Shown here: in pieces, positions 54,956 to 62,832 of the stretch
Layout: every line of letters starts with the position of its first letter
How positions within the stretch are numbered: the stretch's first letter is position 1
Assembly: GCF_003669015.1 (NCBI RefSeq)
Contig: NZ_CP033069.1
Location: forward strand, 1,801,001-1,865,000
Direction of reading: 5' to 3'
Source of the DNA: Acidovorax sp. 1608163
Lineage (GTDB): Bacteria > Pseudomonadota > Gammaproteobacteria > Burkholderiales > Burkholderiaceae_C
DNA: 64,000 nt
The notes under the pieces: generated by a model
Told to the model about the DNA's origin: nothing
What the model saw: only the letters and a program-made list of their open reading frames with translations
The model's database searches: none
Program-made: the position numbers and the translations under genes

Positions 54956-56248
54956 ATGTCCGATGCTTCCCGTGCTGATTCCCCTGTTGTTGTCTCCGAT
55001 GCCACTGGAGTGGCTCGCCGCTCGTTGCTCAAGGGCACGGCGGGCATCCTGGCCGCTGGCATGTTCCCGGCCGTGCATTCGCAAGAGAAGATCGTGCTGC
55101 GCTACCTGGGCACGGCGGTGAACCAGGACAAGGCGATTGCCGAGAAGTTCAAGGCCGACACCGGCATCGAGATCCAGTACGTGGCCGTGACCACCGACGA
55201 CGTGACCAAGCGCGCCGTCACCGCGCCCAACAGCTTTGACCTGATCGACACCGAGTACTTCTCGCTGAAAAAGATCGTACCCACGGGCAACCTGAAGGGC
55301 ATCGATACCAAGCGCATCAAGAACGCCGACAAGATCACCACGCTGTTCACTACCGGCCAGGTGGCCGGCAAAGCCGTGGGCGACCAGGGCACCGCACCCA
55401 AGAAGGTGATCTACCTGGAAGGTGAAAAGTCCAAGAAGTTCGCGACTGCGCCCACGCAGTTCATGAGCCTGATCCCCACCGTGTACAACGCCGACACGCT
55501 GGGCATCCGCCCCGACCTGATCAAGCGCCCCATCAACTCGTGGGCCGAGCTGCTCAACCCCGAGTTCAAGGGCAAGACCGCGATCCTGAACATCCCCTCC
55601 ATCGGCATCATGGACGCCGCCATGGTGGTCGAGGCCATGGGCATCTACAAGTACCCCGACAAGGGCAACATGACCAAGAAGGAGATCGATCTCACGATCA
55701 AGACCCTGATCGAAGCCAAGAAGCAGGGCCAGTTCCGCGCGCTGTGGAAGGACTTCAACGAGTCGGTCAACCTCATGGCATCGGGCGAAGTGGTGATCCA
55801 GTCGATGTGGAGCCCGGCTGTGACGGCCGTGCGCACCAAGGGCATCGCCTGCAACTTCCAGCCCCTGAAGGAAGGCTATCGCGCCTGGGCCGCCGGCTTT
55901 GGCCTGCCCGCCACGCTGAGCGGCCGCAAGCTCGATGGCGCGTACGAGTTCATCAACTGGTTCCTGGACGGCTGGGCCGGTGCCTACCTGAACCGCCAGG
56001 GCTACTACAGCGCCGTGCTGGAAACTGCCAAGTCCAAGATGGAAGCCTACGAGTGGGCCTACTGGATGGAAGGCAAGCCCGCCACGCAAGACATCAAGAG
56101 CCCCAATGGCGATGTGCTGGCCAAGGCCGGTGCGGTGCGCGACGGCGGCAGTTATGAGTCGCGCATGGGTGGCATCGCTTGCTGGAATGCGTTGATGGAC
56201 GAAAACAACTACATGGTGCAGAAGTGGAATGAATTCGTCGCGGCGTAG
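54956..56248 (+). CDS. Extracellular solute-binding protein, Tat-type signal
   Basis: Periplasmic binding protein of 430 residues for the adjacent ABC importer. The N-terminus VARRSLLKGTAGILAAGMFP has the twin-arginine pattern, so it is probably exported folded. The body (IVLRYLGTAVNQDKAIAEKF, FKADTGIEIQYVAV, INSWAELLNPEFKGKTAILN) resembles the spermidine/putrescine-type binding family. AAGGAG precedes the ATG. The ligand is not evident; polyamine-like or hydantoin/amino-acid-derived compounds are possible given the racemase gene downstream. Confidence 0.9.
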   Translation: MSDASRADSPVVVSDATGVARRSLLKGTAGILAAGMFPAVHSQEKIVLRYLGTAVNQDKAIAEKFKADTGIEIQYVAVTTDDVTKRAVTAPNSFDLIDTEYFSLKKIVPTGNLKGIDTKRIKNADKITTLFTTGQVAGKAVGDQGTAPKKVIYLEGEKSKKFATAPTQFMSLIPTVYNADTLGIRPDLIKRPINSWAELLNPEFKGKTAILNIPSIGIMDAAMVVEAMGIYKYPDKGNMTKKEIDLTIKTLIEAKKQGQFRALWKDFNESVNLMASGEVVIQSMWSPAVTAVRTKGIACNFQPLKEGYRAWAAGFGLPATLSGRKLDGAYEFINWFLDGWAGAYLNRQGYYSAVLETAKSKMEAYEWAYWMEGKPATQDIKSPNGDVLAKAGAVRDGGSYESRMGGIACWNALMDENNYMVQKWNEFVAA

Positions 56249-56255
56249 AGAGTGC

Positions 56256-56380
56256 ACCCCCTGAGGCGCTTCGCGCCTTCCCCCTCTCTCATATTGCTTC
56301 GCAATCTGGGAGGGGGACGCCCCCGGTGCGGCGGGGCAGCCCTTGCACGGGGGCACTGGTCTTGGGCAGCGTCAGTCTCA
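56256..56380. repeat. Intergenic repeat family B, copy 2
   Basis: Begins ccccctgaggcgcttcgcgc, has the TTCCCCCTCTCTC...GGGAGGGGGAC inverted arms and ends tcttgggcagcgtcagtctc. Related to 42374-42500. It separates the binding-protein and permease genes within the ABC operon. Confidence 0.65.
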
Positions 56381-56429
56381 AGAGCAAGCGCCGAACGGTA
56401 GACCTTTGAATTCATTGATTGCAAACACC

Positions 56430-57341
56430 ATGAGCACGACCACACAGTCCTTACCTGCTGCAGCTGTCCCCGGCCGCAGCATTGCCGCCTGGTGGCAGGC
56501 TGCGCCGTTCACGCTGGTGTTCGCGCTGTTTTTCCTGATTCCGCTGGCGCTGATCGTGATGGTCAGCTTCTGGGACTTCAACGAGTACGAGCTGCTGCCA
56601 GGCTTCACGTTCAAGAACTACATCTCGATCTTTGCGGGCTGTGGCGATGCGTCAGACGGCCTGTGTGTCACGCTCAAGACGTATTACTCCACGCTCAAGT
56701 TCAGTTTTCTGGTGTGGCTGATCACACTGGTGATCGGCTTCACCGTGGCCTATTTTCTGGCCTTCCATGTGCGCTCTTCGGGCATGCAGACCCTGCTGTT
56801 CGTGCTGTGCACCATCCCGTTCTGGACATCGAACGTGATCCGCATGATCTCGTGGGTGCCGCTGCTCGGGCGCAATGGGCTGGTCAACCAGACGCTGATG
56901 GGCATGAACCTGATCGAGACGCCCGTGGAGTGGCTGCTGTTCTCGGACTTCTCGGTGGTGCTGGCCTTTGTGCACCTGTACACCATGTTCATGATCGTGC
57001 CCATCTTCAACAGCATGATGCGCATCGACCGCAGCCTCATCGAGGCGGCCAGCGACAGTGGCGCGAGTGGCTGGCAGACGCTGTGGAACGTGATCGTGCC
57101 GCTCTCGCGCACCGGCATCATCATCGGCTCGATCTTTGTGATCACCATCGTCATGGGCGACTTCGTCACCATCGGCGTGATGGGCGGGCAGCAGATCGCA
57201 TCGATTGGCAAGATCATCCAGGTGCAGACGTCGTACCTGCAGTTCCCGCTGGCAGCGGCCAATGCCGTGATTTTGCTGGCCGTGGTACTGATGATCATCT
57301 GGGGCCTCACGCGCCTCGTCGACATTCGCAAGGAGCTGTGA
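56430..57341 (+). CDS. ABC transporter permease (PotB-like)
   Basis: Inner-membrane permease of 303 residues with six helices after FTLVFALFFLIPLALIVMVS. The EAA loop, which contacts the ATPase, reads LIEAASDSGASGWQTLWNVI and VPLSRTGIIIGSIFV. The ATG at 56430 is preferred because the upstream extension lies in the repeat. One base separates it from the next permease. Confidence 0.92.
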   Translation: MSTTTQSLPAAAVPGRSIAAWWQAAPFTLVFALFFLIPLALIVMVSFWDFNEYELLPGFTFKNYISIFAGCGDASDGLCVTLKTYYSTLKFSFLVWLITLVIGFTVAYFLAFHVRSSGMQTLLFVLCTIPFWTSNVIRMISWVPLLGRNGLVNQTLMGMNLIETPVEWLLFSDFSVVLAFVHLYTMFMIVPIFNSMMRIDRSLIEAASDSGASGWQTLWNVIVPLSRTGIIIGSIFVITIVMGDFVTIGVMGGQQIASIGKIIQVQTSYLQFPLAAANAVILLAVVLMIIWGLTRLVDIRKEL

Positions 57342-57342
57342 G

Positions 57343-58230
57343 ATGAAAGTCCGTGAATCTCGCCCCGCCAGCTTCTGGCCCCTGGCCATCGTGTTCAGTC
57401 TGTTCGTGCTGTTCATGTACGGGCCCATGTTCGTCATCTTCATCCTGAGCTTCCAGGGCCCCGAGGGTGGGCTCACTTTCCCCATGCGCGGTGTGTCGCT
57501 GCACTGGTTTGCCAAGCTGGCCGAAGGGCTGGGCGTGGTGGACATCGGCGCGGCGCTGTGGCGGTCCCTCGGCCTGGGCGTGGCGGTGATGCTGTGCACG
57601 GTGGTGCTGTCGGTGCTGGCCGGGCTGGCGTTTCGCAAGCGGCTGGCGGGCGGCAACACGCTGTTCTTCATCGTCGTGGCCAGCCTCATCATGCCGTCCA
57701 TCATCGTCTCGCTGGGCATCGGGCTGGAGTTCCGGCTCATCGACAACGGCATCAAGGCCGCGCTGGAATGGCTGGGCATGGAGAGTGCGCTGGAGGGCTA
57801 TGGCACCTCGCTGGGCCTGTTCACCTCGGCCCTGGGGGCGCATCTGACGTGGACGCTGCCGTTCGGCCTGCTGATCATGTTCGCGGTGTTCAACCGCTTC
57901 AACCCTGCGTACGAAGAGGCCGCACGCGACCTGGGCTCCACGCCTTGGCAGGGCTTTGCCCATGTGGTGCTGCCGCTGATTGCGCCCTCGGTCGTGGGCA
58001 TTGGCATGTTCGGCTTCACGCTCAGCTGGGACGAGATCGCCCGCACCTCGCAGGCCATTGGCGATGTGAACACGCTGCCGCTGGAGCTGCAGGGCCTGAC
58101 CAGCACGGTGACCACGCCATCGATCTACGCGTTGGGCACGCTGACCACGGTGGTGTCGTTCGTCGTCATGGGCATCACGCTGGCGCTGGTGTGGGCCTTG
58201 GGTCGCCGGGGCCAGGGCCGCCCGGGTTAA
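57343..58230 (+). CDS. ABC transporter permease (PotC-like)
   Basis: Second permease of 295 residues with FVLFMYGPMFVIFILSFQGP and the EAA loop YEEAARDLGSTPWQGFAHVV. It forms the heterodimeric channel with the preceding protein. The last helix (VSFVVMGITLALVWALG) is followed by a basic tail. Confidence 0.92.
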   Translation: MKVRESRPASFWPLAIVFSLFVLFMYGPMFVIFILSFQGPEGGLTFPMRGVSLHWFAKLAEGLGVVDIGAALWRSLGLGVAVMLCTVVLSVLAGLAFRKRLAGGNTLFFIVVASLIMPSIIVSLGIGLEFRLIDNGIKAALEWLGMESALEGYGTSLGLFTSALGAHLTWTLPFGLLIMFAVFNRFNPAYEEAARDLGSTPWQGFAHVVLPLIAPSVVGIGMFGFTLSWDEIARTSQAIGDVNTLPLELQGLTSTVTTPSIYALGTLTTVVSFVVMGITLALVWALGRRGQGRPG

Positions 58231-58243
58231 AAACGGCAGGCTT

Positions 58244-59008
58244 ATGACGACCACTATTCCCAGGCCCCGGCGCGCACGCGCTGCAGCCGCTGAACCGACC
58301 GCTCAGCCCGAGGCCCCAGGCCAGCTCAGCGACAACGACATGTACGACCGCATGGTGTCGGCCATCCTCGACCACCGGCTACCACCCGGCACCAAGCTGG
58401 TGGAAGACAAGCTGGCGGCTGCCTTTGGCGTGTCGCGCACACGGGTGCGGCCCGTGCTGGTGCGGCTGGCCAACGAGCAGGTGGTCACGCTCACGCCCAA
58501 CCGGGGCGCATCCATCGCCCAGCCCACGCCGCAGGAGGCGCTGGAAGTGTTCGAGGCCCGCCGCCTGCTGGAGCCGCGCCTGGTGGAGCTGTTCATCGCC
58601 AACGCCACCGACGCTGACATTGCCGCGCTGCGCACCTGCATCGACGACGAAGAGGCTGCCCGCGCCAGTGGCGACATGCGCCGTGCCATCCGCCTGTCGG
58701 GCGACTTTCACCTGCACATTGCGCAGGCAGCAGGGCACCAGACGCTGGGTCGCATCCTGCGCGAGCTGGTCTCGCGCACCTCGCTCATCCTGATGACCTA
58801 CAGCCCCAGCCACGCGCAGACCCGCGAAGAGGCCACGGCCTGCGGCTGCCGCGAACACCGGGCGCTGATTGACGCCATTCGCCTGCGCGACGCCAAGGAG
58901 GCGGCCCGGCGCATGCTGGACCATTTGGTGCGCATTGAGTCGCAGCTTGAATTCACGCCCCCAGCGGCGGATGCCCCGGACCTGACCCAGCTGCTGGGCA
59001 GGGTCTGA
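58244..59008 (+). CDS. GntR-family regulator (FCD domain)
   Basis: Repressor-type protein of 254 residues. Winged helix: MVSAILDHRLPPGTKLVEDK and AAFGVSRTRVRPVLVRLANE. The all-helical FCD ligand domain has EARRLLEPRLVELFIANATD and GDFHLHIAQAAGHQTLGRIL, with the metal/ligand histidines. The N-terminal 20 residues are basic and Pro-rich. It lies 13 bp after the permease gene and most likely binds the palindrome upstream of the operon. Confidence 0.92.
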   Translation: MTTTIPRPRRARAAAAEPTAQPEAPGQLSDNDMYDRMVSAILDHRLPPGTKLVEDKLAAAFGVSRTRVRPVLVRLANEQVVTLTPNRGASIAQPTPQEALEVFEARRLLEPRLVELFIANATDADIAALRTCIDDEEAARASGDMRRAIRLSGDFHLHIAQAAGHQTLGRILRELVSRTSLILMTYSPSHAQTREEATACGCREHRALIDAIRLRDAKEAARRMLDHLVRIESQLEFTPPAADAPDLTQLLGRV

Positions 59009-59028
59009 TTTTTGAACGCCCTTGTTCC

Positions 59029-59775
59029 ATGCGCCAACTGCTCGTCATCAACCCCAACACCTCGGCCCATGTCAGTGCGCTGCTGCAGCAGCATGTGCAG
59101 GCCGCTGCGGGTTCGCACGTGGCGGTGCGCACGGCGACGGCGCGCTTTGGCGCCCCTTACATCGCGTGTGAAGCCAGCTACGCCGTGGCGGCCCATGCGC
59201 TGCTGGACGCCTGGGCACACGACCTGGCCCAGCCAGGGCCACAGCCCGATGCTGTGCTGATCGGCTGCTTTGGTGACCCCGGCCTGATGGCGCTGCGCGA
59301 AAGCAGTCCGGTGCCCGTCACTGGCCTGGCCGAAGCGTCGTTCATCGAAGCCGCGCGCCATGGCCGCTTTGCCATCGTGACTGGCGGCGAGCGCTGGGGC
59401 CCCATGCTGCAGCGCCTGGCGCAAGCGCTGGGCCATGCGCATGGGCTGGCAGGCATCCACACCGTGGCCCCCACCGGCGCCCAGCTGGCTGCTGACCCCG
59501 TGGCCGCCCGCGCTTTGCTGGCCCAGGCCTGCCGCGACGTGGTGCGCCAGATGGGCGTGCAGGCCGTGATACTGGGTGGGGCAGGGCTGGCCGGCATGGC
59601 CGCCGCCGTGCAGCCGCAGGTGTCGGTGCCAGTGATCGACAGCGTGGTGGCTGGCGCCACCTGGGCGCTGCGTGCCCACCCGGTGCCTCCGGAGAGAAAG
59701 ACGGCAGGTTTTGATGTGGCTTGGGCAGGGGTTTCGGGGGAGATGGCTGCGCTGGGTGTGGCTGGAGTGGTTTGA
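59029..59775 (+). CDS. Asp/Glu/hydantoin racemase family protein
   Basis: Racemase-fold protein of 248 residues with LLVINPNTSAHVSALL at the start. One catalytic cysteine is in DAVLIGCFGDPGLMALRE. Where a second cysteine is usual, the sequence reads VQAVILGGAGLAGMA, with glycine. The loss of the second cysteine makes it more like allantoin- or maleate-type relatives than a two-base racemase. As last gene of the transporter operon it probably acts on the imported compound. Confidence 0.85.
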   Translation: MRQLLVINPNTSAHVSALLQQHVQAAAGSHVAVRTATARFGAPYIACEASYAVAAHALLDAWAHDLAQPGPQPDAVLIGCFGDPGLMALRESSPVPVTGLAEASFIEAARHGRFAIVTGGERWGPMLQRLAQALGHAHGLAGIHTVAPTGAQLAADPVAARALLAQACRDVVRQMGVQAVILGGAGLAGMAAAVQPQVSVPVIDSVVAGATWALRAHPVPPERKTAGFDVAWAGVSGEMAALGVAGVV

Positions 59776-59800
59776 CGTTGCCGAGAGGAAAGCCTAGTAT
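59772..59800 (+). promoter_or_regulatory. Sigma70-type promoter of the AbrB/Doc pair
   Basis: TTGACG and TAGTAT with a 17-bp spacer. Immediately downstream GTAATTAC (59808-59815) is a palindrome that could be the antitoxin operator. Confidence 0.6.
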
Positions 59801-59828
59801 TACGTTTGTAATTACTTGGAGATTTCCC

Positions 59829-60053
59829 ATGCACATGCTCAAACTGACCCAGATCGGAAATTCTGTGGGTGTTGTCCTGCCCAAAGAAGCCCTGGCGCGC
59901 CTGAAGCTAAGCAAAGGTGAATCGATCTTTCTCACGGAAACGCCCGATGGCTATGCCCTGACGCCGTACGACCCCACCCTTGAGGAAGAGATCAAGGCTG
60001 GCCGTGAGTTCATGCACGACTTTCGGGACACCTTTCACCAGTTGGCCAAATGA
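59829..60053 (+). CDS. AbrB/MazE-type antitoxin
   Basis: DNA-binding antitoxin of 74 residues. The swapped-hairpin domain reads MLKLTQIGNSVGVVLPKEAL and is followed by SKGESIFLTETPDG and an acidic C-terminal tail that would neutralise the toxin. TTGGAG lies just upstream. It overlaps the toxin gene by 4 bp. Confidence 0.9.
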   Translation: MHMLKLTQIGNSVGVVLPKEALARLKLSKGESIFLTETPDGYALTPYDPTLEEEIKAGREFMHDFRDTFHQLAK

Positions 60054-60445
60054 GTTGGCGCTGGGTTAGCAAGCAGGCGCTGGTTCTGCTTCACGGCGAG
60101 AGCCTAGCCACTCATGGTGGGCGCGAAGGCATGCGGGATGAAGGTTTGCTGGAGTCCGCCCTGATGCGGCCGCAGAACATCGTGGCTTATGCGGATGCCG
60201 ACAATCCCCCAGACGTGGCCGCTTTGGCAGCGAGCTATGGCGTGGGCTTGGCCAAGAACCATCCCTTCGTGGATGGCAACAAGCGGGCAGCCTTTTTGGC
60301 AGTAGGCCTGTTCCTTTACCTCAATGGCTTGCGTTTGCAGGCCAACCAGACGGACGCCACGTTGACCATGCTCGCTGTTGCCGCAGGCGACATCACCGAA
60401 GAGGCCTTCGCTGCATGGCTGCGGGACCACACCGTCGCTCGTTGA
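60050..60445 (+). CDS. doc: Doc-type toxin (Fic fold)
   Basis: Death-on-curing family protein of 131 residues. The Fic motif HPFVDGNKRAAF is complete, and GGREGMRDEGLLESALMRPQ is the typical Doc N-terminus. Doc of phage P1 phosphorylates EF-Tu and blocks translation. The AbrB-like antitoxin paired with Doc is a common alternative to Phd. Confidence 0.92.
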   Translation: MSWRWVSKQALVLLHGESLATHGGREGMRDEGLLESALMRPQNIVAYADADNPPDVAALAASYGVGLAKNHPFVDGNKRAAFLAVGLFLYLNGLRLQANQTDATLTMLAVAAGDITEEAFAAWLRDHTVAR

Positions 60446-60460
60446 TGCAAATTTGAAGTG

Positions 60461-60512
60461 TTTTTAGGTTCTAGCGCATATCCAGAAAGCGCTAGCAGCT
60501 ATAAAAATAGAA
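60461..60512. repeat. Dispersed palindromic repeat, copy 7
   Basis: ttctagcgcatatccagaaa followed by gcgctagcagctataaaaatag, between doc and the convergent nth. It may act as a two-way terminator. Confidence 0.8.
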
Positions 60513-60539
60513 GCAATTCTCCCGCTTCCTGTCTTCTCA

Positions 60540-61178
60540 CTAAGCAGCCAGCGTCTTCGGCTGGTAGTCGCAATACTGGCTCACCGCACACTCCCAACAC
60601 CGCGGCTTGCGTGCCTGGCACACATAGCGGCCATGCAGGATGAGCCAGTGGTGGGAATCCACCGCATAGGCGGCGGGCACCCGCTTCATCAGTTGAAGCT
60701 CCACCGCCAGCGGGTTCTTGCCCGGTGCCAGGCCTGTGCGGTTGCTCACGCGAAAGATGTGCGTATCGACCGCCATGGTGGGTTGGCCAAAGGCCACGTT
60801 CAGCACCACATTGGCCGTCTTGCGGCCCACGCCGGGCAGGGCCTCAAGCTCTTCGCGGGTGCGTGGCACGACGCTGCCGTGGCGCTCCACCAGGATTCGG
60901 CAGGTTTCCATCAGGTGCTTGGCTTTGCTTTTGTACAGGCCAATGGTCTTGATATAGCCCTCCAGCCCTTCCTGCCCCAAGTCCAGAATGGCCTGCGGCG
61001 TGCCCGCTACCGGAAACAGCTTGCGCGTGGCCTTGTTCACGCCCACGTCGGTGGCCTGGGCCGACAGCAGCACGGCGGCCAGCAGCTCGAACACGGTGGT
61101 GTATTCCAGCTCCGTGTTGGGCATGGGGTTGGCCGCCTTCAGCGTGGCAAAAAACGGTTCAATCATCGTGGTTTTCAT
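60540..61178 (-). CDS. nth: Endonuclease III
   Basis: DNA glycosylase/AP lyase for oxidised pyrimidines, 212 residues. The helix-hairpin-helix LPGVGRKTANVVLNVAFGQP contains the catalytic lysine. AVDTHIFRVSNRTGL contains the catalytic aspartate. The [4Fe-4S] cluster motif Cys-x6-Cys-x2-Cys-x5-Cys is seen in CQARKPRCWECAVSQYC. The start MKTTMIEPFF is preferred to the much longer open frame. Confidence 0.96.
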   Translation of the reverse strand: MKTTMIEPFFATLKAANPMPNTELEYTTVFELLAAVLLSAQATDVGVNKATRKLFPVAGTPQAILDLGQEGLEGYIKTIGLYKSKAKHLMETCRILVERHGSVVPRTREELEALPGVGRKTANVVLNVAFGQPTMAVDTHIFRVSNRTGLAPGKNPLAVELQLMKRVPAAYAVDSHHWLILHGRYVCQARKPRCWECAVSQYCDYQPKTLAA

Positions 61179-61293
61179 GCCGCGCAGTGTAGGGGCTGGC
61201 GCCTGTTTGTGTGCAGGGCGCTGCCAAGCAGGAAACCTGCGTGCCAATTGGCGACAATGCAGGGTCCATAGCCATTTTTCTTCAGCACACGCC

Positions 61294-62484
61294 ATGCAAT
61301 TTGCCGACCGCCTGAACAACGTAGAAACCTCCGCCATCCGCGAACTTTTCAAGCTGCTGGGCAAGCCCGGCATCATCAGCTTTGCGGGCGGCTTCCCGGA
61401 CAGCGCGATGTTTGACGTGGAGGGCATCCAGGCCGCGAGCAACGCCGCACTGGCCGAAGAACCTGGCGCCGCGCTGCAGTACGGCGCGACCGAAGGCTAC
61501 AACCCGCTGCGCGAACAGCTGGCCGCCTTCATGGCCAGCAAGGGTGCCAAGGACGTAGCGGCTGACAACCTCATCGTCACCACCGGCAGCCAGCAGGCGC
61601 TGGACCTGCTGGGCAAGACGCTCATCAGTCCCGGCGACAAGGTCATCGTGGAAGGCCCGACCTTCCTGGCCACCATCCAGTGCTTTCGCCTGTACGGCGC
61701 CGAACTCATCAGCGCACCCATCGATGGCAACGGCGTGAAGACCGACGAGCTGGAAAAGCTCATTGCCGAGCACAAGCCCAAGTTCGTCTACCTGATCCCC
61801 ACCTTTGGCAACCCCAGCGGCGCCATGCTGAGCCTGGAGCGCCGCAAGGCCGTGCTGGAGATGGCAGTGAAGCACAACACGCTGATCGTCGAAGACGACC
61901 CCTACGGCGATCTGTACTTCGGCGAAGCCCCACCGCCCAGCCTGCTCAACCTGTCGGCCACCGTGCCCGGCAGCCGAGAGCTGCTGGTGCACTGCGGGTC
62001 TTTGAGCAAGGTGCTGTCGCCCGGCCTGCGCGTGGGCTGGATGATTGCCCCGGCCGAACTGCTGGGCAAGGCCACCATGTGCAAGCAGTTCAGCGACGCA
62101 CATACCAGCACCTTTGCGCAGGCCACGGCCGCGCAGTACCTTAAGGCTGGCCGCATGCCCGCCACGCTGGCCAACGTGCGCAAGGTGTATGCCGAGCGCG
62201 CCCAAGCCATGGGCGATGCGCTGCGCAAGGAGCTGGGTGACGCTATCGAGTTTGTGCAGCCCCAGGGCGGCCTGTTCGTGTGGGCGCGCCTCACGGGGGC
62301 AGGCGGCAAGGTGGCCGACGGCAACGTGCTGGCCAAGCGTGCCATCGAAAAAGGCGTGGCCTTTGTGCCTGGCACGCCGTTCTTCTGCGCCAACCCGGAC
62401 CACGCCACCTTCCGCCTGTCGTTCGCCACGGCCGATGTGGACAAGATCCGCGAAGGCGTGGCGCGCCTGGGCCAGGCCATTTAA
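61294..62484 (+). CDS. PLP-dependent aminotransferase (2-aminoadipate/MocR-like type)
   Basis: Fold-I aminotransferase of 396 residues. It has LLGKPGIISFAGGFPDSAMF, TTGSQQALDLLGKTLISPGD, VYLIPTFGNPSGAMLSLERR, VEDDPYGDLYF and the cofactor lysine in CGSLSKVLSPGLRVGWM. This matches the 2-aminoadipate transaminase/aromatic aminotransferase I group; the substrate is not certain. ATG 61294 matches the family start; the open frame upstream is antisense to nth. Confidence 0.9.
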   Translation: MQFADRLNNVETSAIRELFKLLGKPGIISFAGGFPDSAMFDVEGIQAASNAALAEEPGAALQYGATEGYNPLREQLAAFMASKGAKDVAADNLIVTTGSQQALDLLGKTLISPGDKVIVEGPTFLATIQCFRLYGAELISAPIDGNGVKTDELEKLIAEHKPKFVYLIPTFGNPSGAMLSLERRKAVLEMAVKHNTLIVEDDPYGDLYFGEAPPPSLLNLSATVPGSRELLVHCGSLSKVLSPGLRVGWMIAPAELLGKATMCKQFSDAHTSTFAQATAAQYLKAGRMPATLANVRKVYAERAQAMGDALRKELGDAIEFVQPQGGLFVWARLTGAGGKVADGNVLAKRAIEKGVAFVPGTPFFCANPDHATFRLSFATADVDKIREGVARLGQAI

Positions 62485-62487
62485 AGC

Positions 62488-62715
62488 ATGCCGCACGCCA
62501 ACGACCTGGAGCAGGTGCACCAGCGCCTGGAGAGCCTGGAGATCAAGGCCAGCTACACCGAGGACTTGCTGGACCAGCTCAACATGACGATCTACCAACA
62601 GCAGCAGTTGATAGAGCGGCTGGTGGAGGAGATCAAAACCCTGCGCCAGCAGGTGCCTGATGGGGGAAGTGGCAGCGTTCGCAATCTGCGCGACGAGCTG
62701 CCGCCGCATTACTGA
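62488..62715 (+). CDS. slyX: SlyX family protein
   Basis: Short coiled-coil protein of 75 residues: LEQVHQRLESLEIKASYTED, LLDQLNMTIYQQQQLIERLV and a C-terminus RDELPPHY close to the SlyX hallmark PPHY. It starts three bases after the aminotransferase stop. The molecular role is unknown. Confidence 0.9.
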   Translation: MPHANDLEQVHQRLESLEIKASYTEDLLDQLNMTIYQQQQLIERLVEEIKTLRQQVPDGGSGSVRNLRDELPPHY

Positions 62716-62832
62716 AGCGCGATGAAGGCATCCACCGCGTGCCCTTGGGGGCGCTGGGTGGATTCACGCTGGCAGGTTGCCTGGTTGGTCGCGGGATGCT
62801 GGGCTGATTCTCAGAGGGAGGGGCCCGTAGCC

